DNA from: Agarophyton chilense
Lineage: Eukaryota; Rhodophyta; Florideophyceae; Gracilariales; Gracilariaceae
NCBI GenBank assembly: GCA_030374765.1
Contig: JARGXX010000001.1
Span: forward strand, 496,001-560,000
Length of the DNA stretch: 64,000 bases
Direction: 5' to 3'
In this document: positions 42,038-51,789 of the stretch, in pieces
Position numbering within the stretch: position 1 is the stretch's first letter
How the letters are laid out: every line of letters starts with the position of its first letter
The notes under the pieces: model-generated
Databases searched by the model: none
What the model saw: the letters and a program-made list of their open reading frames with translations, nothing else
Told to the model about the DNA's origin: nothing
Made by a program: the position numbers and the translations under genes

Positions 42038-42352
42038 GGTGAAAGTGGTGAGAATAACAAAAGGATGAACTTCAACAACGTTCAGTGAGAAAAACGGGTG
42101 GCCTTCGTGAGTGAGAGGATGGAGAGGTGGTAGAGAGCAAACCGGCGGAACTGGTTGCTTTTTATACCGTCGACCAACCTCATCCGTGCACTACAACCGA
42201 ACCTAACACACGTAACGACTCCGGAAGCTGTGGTGATTCGAAGATCGGTGTCAGTAGTGGGTGCGTTCTGAGCTTTACCGAGACACGGAGAAACGCCTAG
42301 GATGTTCCGAGTAAGAAAGTCACTCTTCAATACAATCATTTTGCGGTCTTTT

Positions 42353-42463
42353 GTGACAAAGTCGAATAATTGGAACTACCCTTGGTGAATGACGTGACAA
42401 AGTCGAATAATTGGAACTGCTCCTGGTGAATGACGTGACAACGGCGAAGAATTGGAACTGACC
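42353..42463. repeat. 41-bp tandem repeat, about 2.7 copies
   Basis: Units start at 42353, 42394 and 42435 (GTGACAA..), each 41 bp apart and sharing GAATAATTGGAACT (the third reads GAAGAATTGGAACT) and, in the first two, TGGTGAATGACG. It lies upstream of the coiled-coil gene on the minus strand. Confidence 0.8.
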
Positions 42464-45400
42464 TTCCGACTCATCTGTGCCTGTTGGAGTCTGTGACGTG
42501 AACGTTGTCCATGCTTTGCTCTTTGTCTCTCTCCGAGTGTCAGTGATATTTTGGTGAAACTATGCAGACAGTGAAGCTTTCTGTTTCACTGTGGCGAAAT
42601 ACCTCCGCAGTCGAGCGTTGGTGTTGAACGCCGTGTTGGATACTCGTGCACCAGCTGAACCCTTTTCTTACACTCGAAGTTCACTGAGCATTCTGTCAGT
42701 TCGTCGTGGTTCGAATTCCAATGCATAACACAACGGGGATGACTCTCCGACCCTTTTTGATCGTGGAACCGCGATGCATTCCCTCACCTGTTTAGTATCT
42801 CACAGTGATAAAGAAATCATGTGGTAAAGGGGCTTTTTACACCACAATCTGGCGTGCCATAGAAAGTGATGACTGGGAGGTTGAAAAGAAAAGAATGATA
42901 CTCAAGTCGGAAAGGCCACTAAAAAGGTCCACGCGTTGGAGGTGGTAGACAGTCTCTTCCATTCTGACGATGCTGATCGATAAGGAGGTTGTAAGACATG
43001 AGAATGTGCGCGAAACAGTCCAGGAATTGTTTTGTATCTCTTCTGAGCAGAAAATCGGGTCAAGTTTGACTTTTCAAGTAGAAGAAAAAGGGAAACGTAC
43101 CGCTGTTTTCGGCTTCATTTGGTGACCACTCCCAATGGAGCTGCTCGGGACCAGTGTTTCGTTTCAATTTCAGTCAGTGTTGGTCGGTACGATGCGAAAT
43201 TGACGATCCCTTTTTCCGGCGCGAAAGTTTTTTTATGGTTGTTCTTCAGTACACACTGCGATTTATTGCATCACCCACCGTCTCCACGGAGGTATGTAGG
43301 TGTTGTAAGCTCGCTTTAATGTGCTGATCGGGGAAGGCGAGCTGTTTTCTGATCCCTGCAGAACCTTCTAATTCCTTTGAAGTGATCCGATAGGAATGCA
43401 ATCAATTGATTTAACATCCTTCTGTTTTTCTGGATCCAATGTCCTACAGAACGTTGCGTTCTGTTCTTTGCTTTGAATGTGTTGTTTCCCAGCCTCGTTG
43501 AACCCCATTTGTTGAATTATAGAATGCGAAGGGTTCTCCATTTTATACTGTTGAGAAGAGAGCACGGAAGCGTTGGCGAGAAGAATGGGGTAGTATCTAC
43601 GGGGGGTAGATCTTGAAAAAGAGACCGTATGAGAGAATTGTGCTGGTTCTTGTGTTGTCGCGGATCGATTTCCCGAGAAGGTATCCCGCATATGCGTGTC
43701 ACCTTCTGTCAGGAAGAGCAACCTGGCCAGATATTTCGATGCAGTGGTCATAATTCCATGGCGAACCCATGAAAACGTACGCGACTTCTGATCTGGGCGG
43801 AAGTGCATGGCAGACTGCGATAGCACTCCTGGTTTTGCTGGCTACCCTGACCAATAAGGGATCAATATCTCCGATAATAGCGCTACCAACTATTTCTTGT
43901 GGAAAGACGCATGCGATGATCTGCTCTACACCTACCAGAGATTTGTGAATAGATTTGTTCAAAAAAAGGATACGAAAAACACTTCTGAGCTGAATTCTGT
44001 TGAACAGGATACTGTTTCTACAAATTCCCATACTTTTCATGGTGTTCATTAAATATCGGTTTCGGTCCGGGAAAAATGTGGTGAAACCTGACATCACGCA
44101 ATCCGAGAGTTATGATAGCGTATGATATAGCGAAGTATAACAACCCCGAGCTCTGGTACAAATATCTTTTGATTTCACAGTTCTGTCACCATCAGCAGAG
44201 TAACTGACTGAATGGAAATGGAATGTAAATTTGGTTTGGAAACACTCAATCTCCCAAAAAACAGAGTCACAGTACGACGGTACAGATACTTCGTATTCAA
44301 CGTATTCAACAGATTCAAGAGTACTGCAGAAGAAACAGCATCAAACAAGAAGCTGTTTGGTATCGAACTAGATACAGTCATGTAAGCGAATAGTCAGTGT
44401 ATACTGAGAACAATCGTAGGAATATGTATCTTTTTCTCCATGTGAGCGCACGATTTCTGCAGCGTTTTCTGCGACTTTTTGATGAAAGGAATTTTTAAAA
44501 TGGGGATGAAAGAGGATTCACAGATGGTACAGAGTTGACTGGGGGACATGGTAATGAGTTTAAACCATTCTTTGCACATGGATATGTTGTGTGAGATTAA
44601 CGTTACACCAGTATACACCGGCTCACAAGTCTGCTTGCAGAGTTTCCGGGAACGCACTGCACATCGCTATCGACAAAACGAGTTTTGGTGAGTCTGCGAC
44701 AGCGTCAGAGCCGCGTTCAAGTCATTCATTCGTTGAAGTTCCACTTCACAAAGGCTCGGCCATACATTTGACTGAAAACGTTTTTGTGTCTTTCGTTCCA
44801 ATGATTATCATAGTGCTTTCTTTTCGAGTACTGACAACTTTTTTTGCACTCTTTCTGTGGGAGTGACGAGTGTTTGAGCGGTAAAAGGAAACGGTCAGAC
44901 ACAAAAGCGCCTCTGGATAGGAGGGAAGTGAGAGAAGAAAAAAACCGACAAGCTGCTAGCTCAGCCAAGACGCGTGAACGCCCATTGGAAGCGGTGCTTT
45001 CACCCCGCCATATCTTCTAGAGGAGACGTGCTCACTGCGGTCGTCCCGTGGCAGGGACGTGTACGAAGTAGCCATGCAAAGTACAGCTTGCGAATTTTTC
45101 TGTTCATTCTCTCCAAATCTGTGTATATACACCAGGAAGTTGAAAGAATTTAGTTGAACAAGTTGAATGTAGAGAACCTTTCAGGAACACCAGTGCGAAG
45201 CGATCACAAATGTGGCGCCAAGTATTCTTGCCATCTGAAAGTTCAGAAGATAAGAAATTGATGCAGATCCTAAGGTTTTTTGACCCCTCAGTTGCAGGCG
45301 CAGATGCGCGGTGCTTCAGATGACGCGAGGGGGATGAATTCGGCATAAGTTTTCCACATTTCTTCCGGGTATTGAAGAAGTCTTCGCTTTGAATGGATGG

Positions 45401-45784
45401 AGGTCGCATTTGATGTCACAGCTACGCTTTTACCTTTTTGTAAGGCACCCATCTCGTTGCTGTTCAAAACGACAGACGTCGCATAGGATCTGTTTAGTTC
45501 GGCCAGGCAAACATCATCCTAATACATCCAACCTGTTTAGCGATGAAATAAAAACATCCATGGTCCGTTCGATGTCGATACCTAGCGTTTATTTTTCCTC
45601 GTCTCCAAGTAAGTCAGTCATGCAGAATCAACTGTGACCAATTGATGTCGCGCTCCATCCTATTATCAGTTTGAGACGCCGATAGTATTCGTACCACGAT
45701 CTTCAGAAGCATTCGATCAATCATATCATTAAAGTGATGCTCCCTGTATCTGTCATTTCACAAATCTACAAAAGACGACAAAGC
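42464..45784. other. Long intergenic stretch with doubtful ORFs
   Basis: Mostly nothing recognisable. 43699-44094 (minus, listed separately) and 45104-45409 (minus, 101 residues, ATG) are the only ATG-initiated frames of note; others overlap each other on both strands and look like chance. Confidence 0.4.
43699..44094 (-). CDS. Unrecognised 131-residue ORF
   Basis: ATG-initiated, with alternating hydrophobic strands in its middle. It overlaps another minus-strand frame (43368-43826) in a different phase. No motif or family is recognised; it may be real or chance. Confidence 0.2.
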   Translation of the reverse strand: MSGFTTFFPDRNRYLMNTMKSMGICRNSILFNRIQLRSVFRILFLNKSIHKSLVGVEQIIACVFPQEIVGSAIIGDIDPLLVRVASKTRSAIAVCHALPPRSEVAYVFMGSPWNYDHCIEISGQVALPDRR

Positions 45785-46262
45785 TGGGTAAAATCGTGAC
45801 AAAACTGACTGACATTTCAAAGAGCTCACCATTGGTCACGGTTCATGAGGTATGGTCTTGGAGAATTGGTATTCTTTGTCCTATGCCATTGATTGTGATG
45901 GAATGCTGATTCTGGTCCACAAACTGTCGGGAGCAGAAAAATACTACAGTGCTCAGATCAGTCACAGGCACTCTTCGATTCTGCAATATCTTTCTCGCAA
46001 CCCTGTTTATCTATTCTAAGTTATAGCTCCAGTGAACGTGGAGCGCACTGATACGAATGCGCCCTGGTTCTTTCTGTACTGATTGACGTCCAGTGTCCGT
46101 CTGTATTTTTGACAGGTTCAGGGTTTCTCGAGCAGCTACAAGAACAACATTTAATGGCTAGTGCTGGATAGAAGACGTTGTTGTTCTTATTCTCTCATAG
46201 CGTCACTGCTTCTGCATTCGTGTGTTTACAATCAAACAGTAGTTGTTTTGGGCCTCGTAATC
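45785..46262 (+). promoter_or_regulatory. Duplicated upstream region of cysteine-rich gene copy 2
   Basis: Aligns with 20620-21220 (reverse complement). Conserved blocks include CTGACTGAC, the GGTCACGGTTCATGAG segment, GTGATACGAATGCGC-like sequence (TGATACGA core) and GTCCAGTGTCCGTCTG. CATTTAATGG about 115 bp before the ATG corresponds to the TATTTAAGG of copy 1. Confidence 0.55.
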
Positions 46263-48488
46263 ATGATGTTCTGTACTGTTTTGAGGCTACTTTTACTACT
46301 GTCCCTGTACTCATCTGTTATCGGGAGTGATCCATATGGCTACGCTGCCACATACAGTTGTCCAGTTTGCCTGGCCGGTGAAGTATGTGCTGGACCAACT
46401 TCGAAGAAGTTGTGCGTGAAGCCAGAGCCCGTCGGGAAGAGGTGTGGATACAGCCCGCATTGGATTTGCGAAAGTGGACTGACGTGTGAAGAAGGACTTT
46501 GTAAGATTGTGGAGAATGGGGATTGCTCGGCGAAGGGCTCATTGTGCGTAAATGGAACTGTTTGTGTTGGAAGTGACACTATGAAGAAGTGCATGGTGGT
46601 AAAAAGTCGGGGAATGTCGTGTTTAACCCCGTTTGTTGTATGTGAGCGGGGTCTGAGCTGTGAGATGGGGTTCTGCAAGGTTGGGAAAGGAGGTGACTGC
46701 AAGCAAAAGAGCTCTGTGTGCGTGGGCGGCACGGTGTGTGCTGGCACGGATGCGGAAAAGAAATGTGTGTTGCCGAGAACGGTACGTAAGAGATGTGGGC
46801 AGGATCCATTTGCAGTGTGCGAAAAGCATTTGACGTGCGAAGAAGGGATCTGCAAGAATGTGAAGGGTGGGGACTGCAGCGCGCCCAACTCGCTTTGCGT
46901 GGACGACACAACCTGCGCCGGTACAGAAAACATGAAGAGGTGCGTGACGCCAATTGATGTGCGAAAGCGCTGCGGGCAGAATCCGTTCTCTGTGTGCAAG
47001 AAAGGACTTGTGTGCGAAGATGGGCTCTGTAAAATCAAGAACGGAGGTGACTGCTCTGGGAGAAATGCGCTGTGTACCGACGATACGGTATGTGCTGGAA
47101 CCGATGGCATGAAGCGGTGCGTTGCGCCAAAGGGAGTTCGAATGCGCTGTGAAGAAAATCCTTTTTCAGTTTGTAAGAAGGGCGACCTTTCTTGTGAAGA
47201 AGGATTCTGTAAAATCCCACGAGGAGAGGACTGCGGCGCCGAGAATTCGCTGTGCGTGGATGAAACTATCTGTGCTGGTGGTGAAGACTTGAAGAGGTGT
47301 GTTCTACCCAAAAACGTTCGTATGAGCTGCGGACAAGACTTGTTCTCGGTGTGCAAAAAAGGGCTTGTGTGCGAAGAAGGCTTCTGTAAGATCCCTAAGG
47401 GAGGATACTGCATCGATAAGAGCTCGCTGTGCGTTGACGACACTGTGTGCGCTGGTACGGACACGATGAAGAAATGCGTTACACCGGTTGATGTCCGCAA
47501 GCAATGTGGCCAACACCCGTTTTCTGCGTGCAAGAAGGGTTTGGTGTGTGAAGAGGGCTTCTGCAAGGTGCGCAAGGGAGGTGATTGCTCCGTCAAGAAT
47601 TCTTTGTGCGTTGGCGACACAACATGTGCTGGGAGGGATGCGGTGCGCAAGTGCATGACACTCAAAGGCATGGGGGAGCCATGCGGCAATGATGACTTTT
47701 CAGTGTGTGAGGTAGACCTGAAATGTGTGAGTGGGTTCTGTCGAAGGCCGAAGGTTCCAGTGGGGGGAAGCTGCTTGGAACCAGGCTCCGTATGTGTTGA
47801 CGGCAGCCAATGTATCGGAACTGTCCGGAAGAAACTGTGCATGAAGCAAGTGGCGATGGGAGAGCAATGTGAACATGGTCCCCTCTTGGTTTGTGAGCAT
47901 GGGCTACGTTGCATTGGCAGAATGTGTAGCAAGTTGAACATTCAGCCAGGCGGAGATTGCGGTCGCAAAGGCTCCATTTGCAGTCCGGGCGCAGTGTGCA
48001 CCGGAACTGTTGGCAAGAAGAGGTGTGTGAGATTCCTGCCGATAGGAGACCGATGTCGAAATAGTCTGTTCCAGAAATGCAGAAGCGGTTTGAAGTGCGT
48101 TAATGGCATTTGCAGCAAGCTCAACATTCCTCTTGGAGGAAACTGTTGGGGAAAAGGTTCCGTTTGCACAAACGGCACGGTGTGTGCTGGTATTGCTCGG
48201 CGGAAGAGGTGCGTTAAGCCGAGGTTAGCTGGATATCGCTGTGGAGAGAATGATGTATCGGTGTGCGAAACTGGCCTGAAATGCCAGGACGAGTTCTGCA
48301 GGCTACCAAAAGGAAGTTTATGTGAAGCAATGGCAAGCATGTGTGAGATGGGAACTAAGTGTGCACGCTCGAGAGGCAAAAAGCGATGTATTGTCGTTAA
48401 GGGATTAGGAAAACGATGTAGATTTTCTGACAGTTGTCGTCAAGGGCAGATATGCGAAAAAGGCGTGTGCACTGTAGAAAAAGGATAG
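46263..48488 (+). CDS. Secreted cysteine-rich tandem-repeat protein (copy 2)
   Basis: 741 residues from a double ATG that matches the double ATG of copy 1; the frame is open 34 codons upstream but that part corresponds to non-coding sequence in copy 1. Hydrophobic signal peptide (about 22 residues, Leu-rich, ending Val-Ile-Gly), then a partial and about 11 full repeats of the same 8-Cys pattern as copy 1. Repeats 3-7 are nearly identical to repeats 1-5 of copy 1 even at silent sites, while the flanking repeats differ clearly. It ends Val-Glu-Lys-Gly without the acidic tail of copy 1. One repeat has an extra residue (Gly-Asp-Leu-Ser-Cys). Secreted, function unknown. Confidence 0.87.
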   Translation: MMFCTVLRLLLLLSLYSSVIGSDPYGYAATYSCPVCLAGEVCAGPTSKKLCVKPEPVGKRCGYSPHWICESGLTCEEGLCKIVENGDCSAKGSLCVNGTVCVGSDTMKKCMVVKSRGMSCLTPFVVCERGLSCEMGFCKVGKGGDCKQKSSVCVGGTVCAGTDAEKKCVLPRTVRKRCGQDPFAVCEKHLTCEEGICKNVKGGDCSAPNSLCVDDTTCAGTENMKRCVTPIDVRKRCGQNPFSVCKKGLVCEDGLCKIKNGGDCSGRNALCTDDTVCAGTDGMKRCVAPKGVRMRCEENPFSVCKKGDLSCEEGFCKIPRGEDCGAENSLCVDETICAGGEDLKRCVLPKNVRMSCGQDLFSVCKKGLVCEEGFCKIPKGGYCIDKSSLCVDDTVCAGTDTMKKCVTPVDVRKQCGQHPFSACKKGLVCEEGFCKVRKGGDCSVKNSLCVGDTTCAGRDAVRKCMTLKGMGEPCGNDDFSVCEVDLKCVSGFCRRPKVPVGGSCLEPGSVCVDGSQCIGTVRKKLCMKQVAMGEQCEHGPLLVCEHGLRCIGRMCSKLNIQPGGDCGRKGSICSPGAVCTGTVGKKRCVRFLPIGDRCRNSLFQKCRSGLKCVNGICSKLNIPLGGNCWGKGSVCTNGTVCAGIARRKRCVKPRLAGYRCGENDVSVCETGLKCQDEFCRLPKGSLCEAMASMCEMGTKCARSRGKKRCIVVKGLGKRCRFSDSCRQGQICEKGVCTVEKG

Positions 48489-49623
48489 GTGCTCATTTCG
48501 CGCGGTGAAGGCCCGAGGTGTAGAAAATGTAATTACTGTAGAAAAAGAATAAAGACCATGGCGAATTTTGATCCATGAAACTGAGGAGCCAATTTTAGTT
48601 GGGCCTGCATGAGAGCCTGTTTGGCCACATCCCACACCAGCTTGCTGAGCTTCTCATCGGTGCCCAATGCAAGTTGCATTGCAGGACCCCCCTGATTTCG
48701 GCTTGGCCCCGTGGGACCTGGACAACGGCGTCGAGTGCGCCAGGGATGATTGGGGGTAGTGTTGTGGAGATAGCTCTACCGATTATCGGCTTGAGGTTAA
48801 GCGAAGATATGGAGAGGGGTTTCAACCGCTTGTAATGGACTCTTCAGGCGGTTTTCACTTGGAAGGTAACAGTTGAAACCGATTTAAACAAAAAACCAGG
48901 CGCGCGAACTCATCGCGAAGAATTTCCGTGACAAACAGAACGCCAAAATGTTTCCGTCCTTTCCGAAGAGAGAAACAATATTTCAGATAGTTTTCTTTCA
49001 ATTTAGCAGTCGACAATTGAAGCCAACAAAGAAGTAGAAAGCGTGCAAACAACCTTTTTATTTGTAAGCAGTGTGGTGAGCTCGCTGTGTGCTTAGTAAT
49101 ACAGAGTAAGTTGTCGGGGCCAGGTGATAGTTATACTAGTTCTGTGCTGCACTTCTGCGCTCGATCTCCCGGTCAAAGAACTCTCTTGCAAAGCTCTGTT
49201 TCGATGCAGCAGTCGACTGCATCATGAACGGGCTGAGAGTCGGTCAGGCAACCAAGCGTCTTTGGTTGGTTCTCTCCTACAGTAATATATTTTCAATTAC
49301 GCTCTAGAGAGGAAGGGTAGTGCACACCATTGTGCTAAAGAACGACGAAAGCATTACATATAAGCCACATGTGCATCTACAGTAGTACAAGCGCATAAGA
49401 AAACAGTCCAGTGAATGGACGCAGTTCAGGTAAAGGAACCATCGGGCACTACTCGAAGTGGATGAAAATAAGAAGAGAAAGAAGCATGATGAGCGAGTGT
49501 TTACGACAGGAAAAATTATTTGTCAGAAGATATGGGTAGCTCTGACGTTATGTCCAGCTTTACAGCCGGCACTCAACTCGAGTATTGTGTTTGATCATGA
49601 CGCAAACAAAAGAGATTACAATC
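48489..49623. other. Intergenic stretch
   Basis: No gene that I can support. Around 48570-48830 both strands have open frames; one minus-strand frame contains a helical segment (Leu-Val-Trp-Asp-Val-Ala-Lys) but no known domain. Confidence 0.4.
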
Positions 49624-50364
49624 TTAATACAAGTGTCCGGGAAGAGCCTTGAAGTGAGCGAGCTGTTCCAATGTGCCCTGCTTACTGAGTAGGGTGGCAT
49701 GGTACAAGCCGCCAAACGCGCACATGGCCAATCGGCCGTTCTTGATCTCTGACAACTGGTACCTCTTGAACTTGGCGGGGTCCTTGCCCAATCCCAGTGG
49801 GTCAAAGCCAAAGTAGCCTGGCTCACGGTCACCTTGGAGAGTCTCCCTCAACGCAATTGCTCCGAAGATTTCCAAGAAGGATGCAAAGAGGAGAATTTGA
49901 GACATGCCGCCCGTTTTGACGAAGAAGTCATGGGCCTCGATTGGGTTGAGCGGCTTGCCCCATGGGAACTGGAAAATCTCGGGGACAATGTATCCAAGAA
50001 CGCCGAGCATTGCAATACGGCCTGTGGGAAGGTGGAGAAGAGGAGTGACGAGGGGCGAACAAGGGAGGGTTAGTATGGAACACGGCGAGACAAGAGTTAT
50101 GGGACATGAGGCCAACGTACAGTGTTTGATTTCCGCTTCTTGCATGAATTTGATGTTGAAGACGGTGGAGAGGTTAAGCGGGTCGAAGCCGACATTTCCA
50201 ACGATGGAGTCGTCGTCAAGGGAGGACGGCTGCTCCATGAACGGCATTGCCGGCGACATCTTCATGGTGAGCGCTGAGCGAGAGACGCGTGGGGCGCGAC
50301 AAACATCTTGTCCTCTAATGGCGCCCGAGAAGCCAGTGACAATTGGGGCAATAAACGCAGTCAT
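49624..50364 (-). CDS. Light-harvesting complex protein (red-lineage LHC)
   Basis: Exons 50121-50364 and 49624-50021 with a 99-nt intron (donor GTACGT, acceptor CCACAG); 213 residues when spliced. An antenna protein that binds chlorophyll a and carotenoids in the thylakoid, in red algae with photosystem I. The N-terminus (Met-Thr-Ala-Phe, Ser/Arg-rich, about 35 residues) fits a plastid transit peptide. Helix 1 has Glu-Ala-Glu-Ile-Lys-His...Arg-Ile-Ala-Met-Leu (about 75-98), helix 2 is about 119-140, helix 3 has Glu-Ile-Lys-Asn-Gly-Arg-Leu-Ala-Met (about 172-195). The Glu/Arg pairs of helices 1 and 3 are present. Phe-Asp-Pro-Leu motifs precede helices 1 and 3. The spliced codon gives Cys where relatives usually have Gly (His-Gly-Arg). 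The intron is stop-free and in phase. Confidence 0.92.
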   Translation of the reverse strand: MTAFIAPIVTGFSGAIRGQDVCRAPRVSRSALTMKMSPAMPFMEQPSSLDDDSIVGNVGFDPLNLSTVFNIKFMQEAEIKHCTLASCPITLVSPCSILTLPCSPLVTPLLHLPTGRIAMLGVLGYIVPEIFQFPWGKPLNPIEAHDFFVKTGGMSQILLFASFLEIFGAIALRETLQGDREPGYFGFDPLGLGKDPAKFKRYQLSEIKNGRLAMCAFGGLYHATLLSKQGTLEQLAHFKALPGHLY

Positions 50365-51129
50365 GCTTGCTGAGGGAGAAGAGAGGAAGGAAATGGAGAA
50401 GGAGGTGGAGGAGATGGCTGGAGGAGGAATGAACGGGGCGATTAGTGAGTTAAGACTGCGACCGACGTCACAAGTATAGTGCGAACAGGGGCAAACAGCG
50501 CTCCAAGGCGCGGTGGTGCGGGTGCGGGCGGGGTGAGCAGCTCAGCTGCGCAAATCTGCGCGAGGAATGCGGTGAGCGGCAGTGGCGCGAGGCGGCGCAA
50601 CGCTCGCCAATCCCGCGCAGCTCGCCTCATTTCCCTACCCCAGTGCGCGCGCAGCGTGCCGTGCGTGGCCAACGTGTACGCCGCTTGGACTGAAAATCGG
50701 CCGTTTGGGGAGCGGTTGGAGACGTGCCGGCGTGTTATTGGCGGTTTGCAAAATATCTCCGCCGCGCGCAGTCGCGGATGTTTTTCAGACGCAGCCTCGC
50801 GCCGCGATTCTTTGCGCTCCTAGAGATCGGTGCGGCCGGTTTCATGTGGCACACGTGTACAGTGAGAAGCCGCCGCCAGGACGGAGAGCAAACGATCCTA
50901 CGGGTACCGTTCGCAGAAAGCTGGATTCTTTCGTTGTTTTACCCATATACTTGAGCCATATACTTGAGCCATTCACTCGGATTCCAAATATGATCAAATT
51001 TTCTTGTTCGTCTCAGTAAGACTAAGACAACGACATAAAAAAAACGCGCCACATTCAACGAAAGATAGGCAAATCTATTAAATACCTTGACGAAGCTGTT
51101 ACATCACTCCAAAAACACTTGCTCAAGGT

Positions 51130-51558
51130 TTACTTCGCGCCGGTATTACTGGCTCGCGTGACCTCCGAGCTACCAAAGCGCCAAACGGCAGTCAACATCA
51201 TTATGAAAACCAGTATGCCCGTTGGAACAGAAAAAAAGCTACTGGGAAGTAGTCTTACTCCCCTGAAGTAAGTTCCACTGGACTGCTTAAAGAAAGGAGA
51301 GAAAAAGACGCCGCTAAATGTAAAAAGCGATACAAGATTGAACTCTGCGCACAACGTGAAGCCGTAGCATGTCAGAAAAAGGACGAAGACAAGAAGATAA
51401 GTGCAAAGTCCAAGAACAGAAGACGAAAAAGCAAATCTATCGAGCAAAAAGCAAAGCGAAGAAACAAGCCCTAAATTTAAAATTGTCGTGTAGTGAAGAT
51501 CTGTATGCGCACGGGAAAGCAAAACCGGCGTCGTTTCCTGGCTCTCATGTCTTTGCAC
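51130..51558 (-). CDS. Putative multi-pass membrane protein, 5' end unclear
   Basis: An open frame of 142 codons with about three to four hydrophobic segments (Leu/Phe/Val-rich) and a polar C-terminus ending Ala-Lys. It lacks an early ATG; a possible acceptor (TTTAAATTTAG) lies near the beginning of the first hydrophobic segment, so an upstream exon may exist. The pattern suggests a small tetraspan protein, but no family is recognised. The interval 50365-51129 to its left is GC-rich and serves as upstream region of the LHC gene. Confidence 0.3.
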   Translation of the reverse strand: MQRHESQETTPVLLSRAHTDLHYTTILNLGLVSSLCFLLDRFAFSSSVLGLCTYLLVFVLFLTCYGFTLCAEFNLVSLFTFSGVFFSPFFKQSSGTYFRGVRLLPSSFFSVPTGILVFIMMLTAVWRFGSSEVTRASNTGAK

Positions 51559-51789
51559 CAGATAGAGACAGCTTTCTTTGCGGTTTTTGGGGCAGCAGAG
51601 GTGAGCGCAACCGTGTTGTTATCTACTTTCTGTATTTCGTTGTTTCCAATATCGATCTTTCAACCTACATTTTGATGATTCTGGATCGCGAAATGTCTTT
51701 GAGGAGGAGGGGGAGCAATCTTTGTGGTGGAACCATTTCAGCAACTTCTTTTATGATATTTTTACGCCAAAGCGATTGCATTTAATTTC

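Noticed and set aside
48595-48835. Overlapping open frames on both strands downstream of cysteine-rich copy 2.
   Set aside because: No ATG in good context, no motif, and both strands open equally, as expected by chance in GC-rich sequence.
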